A stretch of 5,166 bases of DNA, taken from NCBI GenBank assembly GCA_030670015.1, contig DAOVCM010000087.1, forward strand, positions 1 through 5,166. The letters run 5' to 3'. How positions within the stretch are numbered: position 1 is the first letter of the stretch; each line of letters begins with the position of its first letter. The stretch comes from Candidatus Bathyarchaeota archaeon (lineage in GTDB: Archaea > Thermoproteota > Bathyarchaeia > TCS64). The notes beneath the pieces were generated by a model. That model saw only the letters and a program-made list of their open reading frames with translations, searched no databases and had not been told where the DNA came from. Shown piece after piece: positions 1 to 4,357 of this stretch. Made by a program: the position numbers and the translations under genes.

Positions 1-534
1 GACATCGATGTCGGGGGCACAGTCAAGATTGAGGGAAGCGCCGCGGGGCGGAGTATCGATGTCGGCGGGACGGTCAGGGTGAGCGATGACCTTGATCTGT
101 CGGATATCCTGAAAGTGGGTGGGAAGGCTGATATCGGAGGATGTCTGAAGGCGAGGGCGGTTCGAGTTGGAGGTAAGGTTGAGGCTGAAAGGGTTGAGGC
201 AAATGAGGAGATACGGACAAACACCTTGATAACGCGGTCCGGTGCAAAAGCACGGAGTATAGAACTGGGGAGGAGAGGTGAAGCCGAGGGGCCCCTCATA
301 GCTAAATCCATCCTCCTTAGGGAGAGGACGCGGGCTGAGGACATCTACGCTGAGACAGTGACTTTGAGGAGAGGCTGTCATGCACGTAACATCTATGCGG
401 ACAGGATTACACTGGAGTCAGGCTGCAGGATCAGCGGAAGGGTAATGTACACAGCCTCCCTGAACGCTGAGCGGGATGTGCGATTCGCCTACGAACCTGA
501 AAAGACAGAAGATATCCCGAAACCGCCCATCTAG
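1..534 (+). CDS. Beta-helix repeat protein, bactofilin-like (5' end missing)
   Basis: The frame is open from base 1, so the gene starts outside the window; 177 codons are visible, ending at TAG 532-534. A GTG at 79 is in frame but is not the start, because the repeat pattern continues upstream of it. The visible part is a chain of short beta-strand repeats with the pattern I/V-x-V-G-G-T/K-V/A, the VGG falling at residues 4, 21, 39 and 56 (17-18 residue spacing). It continues as looser repeats: IYAETVTLRRGC near 114 and IYADRITLESGC near 129. Periodicity of 15-18 residues with small and hydrophobic positions is typical of a right-handed beta-helix such as bactofilins (polymer-forming cytoskeletal proteins, DUF583). 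The C-terminal tail is charged and proline-containing, probably disordered. No signal peptide or membrane segment is visible, but the N-terminus is absent. Bactofilin-type polymer formation is inferred from the repeat form only; another beta-helix scaffold is possible. Confidence 0.7.
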   Translation, partial: DIDVGGTVKIEGSAAGRSIDVGGTVRVSDDLDLSDILKVGGKADIGGCLKARAVRVGGKVEAERVEANEEIRTNTLITRSGAKARSIELGRRGEAEGPLIAKSILLRERTRAEDIYAETVTLRRGCHARNIYADRITLESGCRISGRVMYTASLNAERDVRFAYEPEKTEDIPKPPI

Positions 535-614
535 TCACTATACAGGCAAAGTGCTAAAAGACCATGTTTAACGTCGTTGAGTTACTAAAGCTGTATATAG
601 CCGGATGTACGACT

Positions 615-627
615 AAAATATTTATAT
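615..627 (+). promoter_or_regulatory. TATA-box promoter of the small ORF / winged-helix operon
   Basis: An A-rich stretch followed by ATTTATAT (620-627) matches an archaeal TATA box preceded by a purine-rich BRE-like segment. Archaeal transcription begins about 25 bases downstream of the box centre, which puts the start near 648-650 and leaves a leader of about 35 bases before the ATG at 685. Assignment is by sequence match and spacing only. Confidence 0.5.
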
Positions 628-634
628 TTCATAT

Positions 635-697
635 TCAACGAATACAATTCGATAATAATGGAATATATTTCGATTATATGAGAGATGTATTCGTTGA
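635..697. repeat. 11-bp perfect inverted repeat flanking the predicted transcription start
   Basis: TCAACGAATAC at 635-645 is the exact reverse complement of GTATTCGTTGA at 687-697, with a 41-base gap. The arm centres lie 52 bp apart, close to five helical turns, so bound proteins would sit on the same face of the DNA. The left arm lies between the TATA box and the predicted start, so an RNA begun near 650 would lack it; this favours a DNA operator over an RNA hairpin. The right arm covers the first codons of the small ORF. Confidence 0.55.
647..678. promoter_or_regulatory. Candidate operator: tandem WTTCGATWATA motif
   Basis: ATTCGATAATA (647-657) and TTTCGATTATA (668-678) are near-identical direct repeats exactly 21 bp apart, two helical turns. 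Both lie inside the 635-697 inverted repeat, the first on the predicted transcription start. The second copy, with its preceding A, is identical over 12 bases to 4134-4145 in the xyl operon promoter. Binding by the winged-helix protein encoded just downstream is an inference. Confidence 0.4.
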
Positions 698-849
698 TGA
701 ATGTGGAAGGTTTTGGTATAAGACGCGGGCACATTAAGGAAGAAGATTACAAGTTTTTTCATCATCTGAAACCAAGAATACTTTTTATCCCAAAAGCATT
801 AGAAGAACATGTAAGGCGAGGTATAGTAGAAAGCGGTGTTTCGCTATGA
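685..849 (+). CDS. Small protein of unknown function, 54 aa, coupled to the winged-helix gene
   Basis: The ORF runs from ATG 685 (in-frame stop just upstream at 679-681) to TGA 847-849; an alternative ATG lies at 697, giving 50 residues. Its stop overlaps the ATG of the winged-helix gene as ATGA, the usual sign of translational coupling. A GAG-rich stretch directly precedes the first ATG, too close for a good Shine-Dalgarno. The product is hydrophilic and basic, with an acidic/aromatic segment (KEEDYKFFHHLKPR), a short hydrophobic strand (ILFIP) and a likely amphipathic helix (KALEEHVRRGIVESG). No cysteines, membrane helix or signal peptide are seen. I do not recognise the family. Codons are more AT-rich than in neighbouring genes, so it may be a chance frame or a fast-evolving small protein. 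The promoter, repeats and overlap argue for translation; conservation is unknown. Confidence 0.45.
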   Translation: MYSLMNVEGFGIRRGHIKEEDYKFFHHLKPRILFIPKALEEHVRRGIVESGVSL

Positions 850-1121
850 AGCGGCGGACTAGATACGATATCTACATGGACACCCTAGAGACTATCCGCC
901 GAAAAGGGGTCAGTGCCATTACACGTATCTCCTACGGAGCCAACCTTCCCGTGGACCGGGCGAAGAACGTGGTTAGCTTCCTGGCTGAGCGAGGCCTCGT
1001 GAAGGAAGAGGAGTACGGTGGAACGAGAGGATACAGGATCACAGCCCGGGGCGGTGAGTTCCTTCAAGCCCTACGGACAGTGAAAAAATACTTGTATCTC
1101 GAAGGCTTGGATGAAAATTAA
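846..1121 (+). CDS. Winged helix-turn-helix transcriptional regulator (ArnR1-like / HTH_45 type)
   Basis: A 91-residue DNA-binding protein ending at TAA 1119-1121. The ATG at 846 is supported by GGTG at 835-838 with a 7-base spacer; no other start codon lies in frame before the upstream stop at 735. The fold can be read off: helix 1 (about 6-20, RYDIYMDTLETIRRK), helix 2 (23-31), recognition helix (35-49, PVDRAKNVVSFLAER), a two-strand wing (51-65, LVKEEEYGG..GYRIT) and a C-terminal helix (67-83) probably used for dimerisation. The pattern with a basic N-terminus, 'L..RGLV.E' and 'Y.IT.RG.EFL' is typical of the single-domain archaeal HTH_45 proteins. There is no ligand-binding domain, so any signal must come by a partner, dimerisation or abundance. 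Its operon promoter carries inverted and direct repeats, suggesting autoregulation; a related motif lies at the nearby xyl promoter. The regulator call is firm, the target is inferred. Confidence 0.85.
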   Translation: MKRRTRYDIYMDTLETIRRKGVSAITRISYGANLPVDRAKNVVSFLAERGLVKEEEYGGTRGYRITARGGEFLQALRTVKKYLYLEGLDEN

Positions 1122-1125
1122 TATC

Positions 1126-1207
1126 ATCCTAAACTAGAATCAGAAGTACATTTGGTTGATGAAGCAAGCTTTATTTTTATGGTGATATTTAGGATAGTTT
1201 TGTACTT
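1126..1207. repeat. Two interleaved short inverted repeats in the convergent spacer
   Basis: ATCCTAAA (1126-1133) pairs with TTTAGGAT (1188-1195), and AAGTACA (1144-1150) pairs with TGTACTT (1201-1207). The pairings interleave, so an RNA could adopt one stem or a pseudoknot-like form. They begin five bases after the winged-helix stop codon. Short arms in AT-rich DNA can arise by chance. Confidence 0.3.
1170..1180 (+). terminator. Possible T-rich terminator of the winged-helix operon
   Basis: TTTATTTTTAT lies about 50 bases after the stop of the winged-helix gene and before the convergent xyl operon. Archaeal RNA polymerase often stops at T-rich tracts without a strong hairpin. The same bases also resemble a TATA box (CTTTATTTTT), but no gene follows on this strand, so termination is preferred. 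Confidence 0.3.
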
Positions 1208-1267
1208 TCAGATATAAAGAAGTCAGTTTTCACAAGAAAATAAATTACAGCTTCTTCGATTTACAAC

Positions 1268-1304
1268 GAAAAAGGAAAAACAACATCAAAGCTCTCGGAG
1301 AAGC
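1268..1304 (-). terminator. Terminator of the xyl operon (hairpin plus T tracts)
   Basis: Read on the - strand, a small bulged hairpin (1304-1291, GCTTCTCCGAGAGC) is followed by a T-rich tail containing two T5 tracts (1280-1276 and 1273-1269) separated by CC. It lies about 45-80 bases beyond the isomerase stop codon, a natural position for the end of the kinase-isomerase transcript and opposite the converging winged-helix operon. Confidence 0.5.
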
Positions 1305-1347
1305 ATATTTCGTAAGAGGAGGTTAGGATAATTGTTTGTAAGTTTCA

Positions 1348-2517
1348 TCATTTCTCTTTGAAGATTGGCAGCGGTTTCAGTTTGGCGGATGAAGGGGCTA
1401 AACTCCTAGTCAGAATATCTTCAGTGACGCCCCGATTCTCAGAAGGGTTGAAGAGGGCTTCAACTAGTTTTACGTAGTCAAGCTCATTCACGCGTGCACA
1501 GGCAGCGTTTAACGAGTTCATGCTTAGGACCAGAGCTTTCTCAACGGGTATCCTCTCTGGGTTGATGTCAAGCCCGTAGAAGCCGAGGTATCCATACATC
1601 TTAAACACGAGAAGCGCTGCGTACATTTGGTCTATCCCCAGAACGCCTACATTGAGATCCTGGTCATAGTTGCCGAGGGGCTGACTATTCCAGTGACTGT
1701 GGATGAGACGTCCCTCCCTAAGTGTTGACGCGAAAGCGTAGGCGAGTTCCTCATGTCCCATAAGGACATGGCCTACCTCAGGATTCAAGCCTACAAGGAC
1801 TTTACCCTCCTTCAGGTGATCCCTGTTTTCGTTGGTTTTGAGGAGTGACTCAACATTCCTAGCCATTATGAGGCCGTTGGCGGTGTTTCTGTAGATGTTG
1901 TTCCCCCTGGGTTCATAGGGCTTAGGCTCCAAGGCGACTCTAACACCCGGGACAGCGTCCATCGCCTCTGCTAGCCCCTCCTCAAACCGCCTCCACATCC
2001 CGTAGAAGTCAAATCCAAAGGGGTTCTCATACCCATCTATCCCAGGCCAGACCACTGCGAAGTCTGTCTCAAGCTCCTTGTTGAGTCTGAGTGATTCTGT
2101 TAGCCTGTCAATCGCGAACCTTCTGACATCATGATCAGGGTTTGATAGGGACCCGAACTCGAATACCTTATCATAGAACAGGTTTGGTATGACCGTGATC
2201 AGCCTGATACCTGTCTCCTTCTCCAGAGCCCTGTAGCTATCAACGTTTTCACGGTTCACCTCGTTTGGGTAGTGTGCCTCGATCCCGAAGGTTGAATCGA
2301 TGAAGCCTTCATCGTGTAGCCACGTAACTTTAGACAGGATATCCTCAATGGACCCTTTCTCCGTGTAGGCCTCGTGGAATCGCCCGCCCGCTGGGTAAAA
2401 GTACCAGACACCTGCTGAGAATCGGGGTATGAGCTTGCTGCTCTGCAGATGCTTCAACATGTCATCAGCGTCTCGTTCTATCTTCTGAGAACGTAGATCC
2501 AACAACTTGAACACCAC
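1348..2517 (-). CDS. Xylose-isomerase-family sugar isomerase (TIM barrel) with altered active site
   Basis: A 389-residue protein, about the length of compact class I xylose isomerases, expected to interconvert an aldose and a ketose with two divalent metals in the cytoplasm. Recalled class I (Streptomyces) motifs align well: RFSAGVW (32-38, with the active-site Trp), NLFYDKVF (112-119), DVRRFAI (130-136), W157, ALEPKPYEPRG (195-205; metal ligand E197, catalytic K199), NPEVGH (245-250; E247, H250), YDQDL (284-288; D285, D287) and D317. H82 fits the ring-opening His. Two positions differ: the metal ligand Asp (D245 in Streptomyces) is H275 in HSHWNSQ, and the Asp paired with the ring-opening His is N85. 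His at the first position is found in L-rhamnose isomerase and ketose 3-epimerases, so the substrate may not be D-xylose. The start is uncertain: GTG 2517 has no clear Shine-Dalgarno; ATG 2460 (residue 20) would give a family-like N-terminus. It lies 36 bases after xylB in the same operon and ends in a double TGA. Confidence 0.82.
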   Translation of the reverse strand: MVFKLLDLRSQKIERDADDMLKHLQSSKLIPRFSAGVWYFYPAGGRFHEAYTEKGSIEDILSKVTWLHDEGFIDSTFGIEAHYPNEVNRENVDSYRALEKETGIRLITVIPNLFYDKVFEFGSLSNPDHDVRRFAIDRLTESLRLNKELETDFAVVWPGIDGYENPFGFDFYGMWRRFEEGLAEAMDAVPGVRVALEPKPYEPRGNNIYRNTANGLIMARNVESLLKTNENRDHLKEGKVLVGLNPEVGHVLMGHEELAYAFASTLREGRLIHSHWNSQPLGNYDQDLNVGVLGIDQMYAALLVFKMYGYLGFYGLDINPERIPVEKALVLSMNSLNAACARVNELDYVKLVEALFNPSENRGVTEDILTRSLAPSSAKLKPLPIFKEK

Positions 2518-2553
2518 TTGGGTTATCTCGTCTTAGGTTAAAGCGTTAACCAT

Positions 2554-4074
2554 TCACAGGTCTTTATGATCTTTGAACCCCGTTCTGAGGTCTGTGCTCA
2601 GCTTATCCTGAAGTCTTTGAAGCCGTGTATATACCTCGACGTTATCGGGGTTAGGCTTTACCCGGCTGGATTCGTCCACCTCAACATACCGGTCGGTAAG
2701 CTCAGAGATGCTGGTGGCCTCCCCTACGCTTCTATAATAGGTCCAGTTAGCCTGGAGGGCTGCTCCGTATGCAGCGCCCTCCTCAACTTTGAGTGTGACG
2801 ACCTCCACGTTAAAGATGTCAGCGGCGATTCTCCTCCAAGCCTTGTTTCTAGCTCCTCCACCTGTGAGCCTGACCTCAAGGGGTTCTATCTCTAGGGTCT
2901 TCAACCTGTTGAACCCGTAGTTCAATCCCATAGTGACGCCTTCCATGGCGGACCGGGCTATGTTCTCTGTATTGAAGGTTCGCGTATTCAGACCATAGAG
3001 GACTCCTGTACCGTCGGGGATGTTTGGGGTTCTCTCACCTTGGAGATAGGGTAACAGAATCAAACCGTTAGAGCCTGGGGGAGCCCTCTGTACAGCCTCC
3101 TCTAATTCTCCGTGGCTGTAATTGAGGAGTTTCCTGACGAGTTCTGTGGCTACAGTGACGTTCATGGTGCACACGAGGGGGAGCCAGCCATTTGTAGAGT
3201 CGCAGAAGGCCGCTATCTCGCCCTCAGGGTCTATCACAGGCTTGTTCGAGTAGGCGTATATCGTACCAGATGTTCCGAGGCTCACGGTGACAATTCCAGG
3301 TTTAGTGTTCCCGGTCCCAATGGCGCTCATCATGTTATCTCCGCCTCCTGCGCTCACTATGACGTCCTCGCTCAACCCTAGTTGACGGCTTACATCGCTC
3401 CTGAGGTATCCTGAAGCCTCGTCCGAGGAGTGGAGGTCCGGAAGCATCTCCATGAGACCCGGGTCGATCGCTTCGACGACATCAGTGGACCATCGCCTAT
3501 GCCTCACATCCATTAAGGCCGTTCCAGAAGCGTCGCCATACTCCATGGAGAATCTACCCGTCAGATAGTAGTTCAGATAGTCATGGGGAAGCAGAACTGT
3601 GCGAAGCCTGTCATAATTCCAAGGCTCTCGTCTTTTCAACCACAAGATCTTCGGGGCCGTGAACCCTGGGGGTATAGTGTTCCCTATGAGCCTGATCACC
3701 GAGTCTCTTCCGCCGAGTGATTCAATCAGGACCCTGCATTCCTCAGCCGTGCTCGTATCATTCCACAACTTCGCAGGTCTGATAACATTACTGTCACCAT
3801 CCAGGGGGACAAAACCATGCTGCTGACCGGATACACCTATACCTCTGACACGTCTTGGGTTGATATCCGAAGCCTTGATGGAGGCTGAAACGGTTTCCAT
3901 AAGGGCTTCAACCCAGGTCGATGGAAGCTGCTCCATATGACCCTGCGGGAGCCCATCGATCAATCCGTAACTCTTTGAGGCTCTCCCAACAACTTTCCCA
4001 GTCTCCCCTTCAACTATCACTGTCTTCGTACTCTGGGTTCCACTGTCAACCCCGATAAAATATTCTTGACCCAT
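2554..4074 (-). CDS. xylB: Xylulokinase (FGGY family carbohydrate kinase)
   Basis: Phosphorylates a ketopentose, most likely D-xylulose to D-xylulose 5-phosphate with ATP, in the cytoplasm. At 506 residues it is slightly longer than E. coli XylB (484). Numbered from the ATG at 4074: N-terminal phosphate-binding strand FIGVDSGTQS with D10; substrate loop GVSGQQHG (80-87; E. coli GIAGQMHG); LWND (103-106); GFTAPK (137-142); AGGGDN with the predicted catalytic base D246; SLGTSG (265-270); LPYLQGERTP (341-350); the C-terminal FGGY signature TGGGARN (404-410) and GAAYGAA (433-439). These follow XylB more closely than glycerol, gluconate or ribulose kinases. A TTG directly before the ATG could add one residue, but the ATG sits 7 bases from a GGGGGGG run and 16 from GGAG, a good Shine-Dalgarno region. 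It is the first gene of the operon; the isomerase follows after 36 bases. Kinase-first order reverses the common bacterial xylA-xylB order. Confidence 0.9.
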   Translation of the reverse strand: MGQEYFIGVDSGTQSTKTVIVEGETGKVVGRASKSYGLIDGLPQGHMEQLPSTWVEALMETVSASIKASDINPRRVRGIGVSGQQHGFVPLDGDSNVIRPAKLWNDTSTAEECRVLIESLGGRDSVIRLIGNTIPPGFTAPKILWLKRREPWNYDRLRTVLLPHDYLNYYLTGRFSMEYGDASGTALMDVRHRRWSTDVVEAIDPGLMEMLPDLHSSDEASGYLRSDVSRQLGLSEDVIVSAGGGDNMMSAIGTGNTKPGIVTVSLGTSGTIYAYSNKPVIDPEGEIAAFCDSTNGWLPLVCTMNVTVATELVRKLLNYSHGELEEAVQRAPPGSNGLILLPYLQGERTPNIPDGTGVLYGLNTRTFNTENIARSAMEGVTMGLNYGFNRLKTLEIEPLEVRLTGGGARNKAWRRIAADIFNVEVVTLKVEEGAAYGAALQANWTYYRSVGEATSISELTDRYVEVDESSRVKPNPDNVEVYTRLQRLQDKLSTDLRTGFKDHKDL

Positions 4075-4133
4075 CAAACAGCCCCCCCTTCTCCATTCTT
4101 TAGAATTGTTACAGATATCTAAAATGTGTGGAG

Positions 4134-4145
4134 ATTTCGATTATA
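4134..4145. promoter_or_regulatory. Candidate operator of the xyl operon (ATTTCGATTATA)
   Basis: This 12-mer is identical to 667-678 in the winged-helix operon promoter, and its extension to about 4153 matches the other copy at 648-664 with one substitution and one inserted T. It lies about 26 bases downstream of the xylB TATA box, on the predicted transcription start, where a bound protein would block polymerase. Orientation relative to the gene is opposite to that in the winged-helix promoter. Confidence 0.4.
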
Positions 4146-4160
4146 ATTGGAATCTTTTGT

Positions 4161-4168
4161 TTTTATAA
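4161..4168 (-). promoter_or_regulatory. TATA box of the xylB-isomerase operon
   Basis: On the - strand this reads TTATAAAA, a near-ideal archaeal TATA box. The predicted start is near 4138, giving a leader of about 60 bases that ends in the G-rich ribosome-binding region 4082-4094. The promoter faces away from the prs promoter in the shared divergent region. Confidence 0.55.
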
Positions 4169-4303
4169 GGGAATATTGAAGGTGCATGTTAGTATTTGTA
4201 TGTGCGTGTAATGCTAAGTCGGGATATGATGTTTTCGCAGAGCATTGTTGCTATCCTAGTTTTCATTGCGTGGATAGGGGATAGTTCGATGGTGTAAATT
4301 CTC

Positions 4304-4316
4304 GAAATCTTTATTT
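4304..4316 (+). promoter_or_regulatory. BRE/TATA promoter of prs
   Basis: GAAATC (BRE-like) is followed by CTTTATTT (4309-4316, TATA-like). Transcription would begin near 4338, leaving about 20 bases before the TTG start and including the weak ribosome-binding sequence AGGGG (4345-4349). The spacing fits archaeal promoters; the box itself is not a perfect consensus. Confidence 0.5.
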
Positions 4317-4357
4317 TTACCTTCTTTCTACAAGAAACCTATACAGGGGCAAGAAAG

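Noticed and set aside
79..81. GTG as start codon of the first gene
   Set aside because: The reading frame and the VGG repeat pattern continue upstream to base 1, so the gene starts before the window.
885..1067. 60-codon open frame on the - strand
   Set aside because: It is antisense inside the winged-helix gene and shows no protein-like features.
1154..1160. TTGATGA as a C box of a small guide RNA on the + strand
   Set aside because: The first base is not a purine and no D box is found downstream.
1345..1351. ATGATGA on the - strand resembling a C box of a C/D guide RNA
   Set aside because: It is the double TGA stop of the isomerase; no CTGA D box follows at a suitable distance.
2566..3381. 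Open frames on the + strand at 2566-2895 and 3112-3381
   Set aside because: Both lie fully antisense inside xylB, whose protein motifs are unmistakable; neither encodes a recognisable protein or has its own promoter.
4251..4277. CTATCC / GGATAG inverted repeat in the divergent spacer
   Set aside because: Arms are only 6 bp with a 15-base loop and no T tract; this is expected by chance in a spacer of this length.
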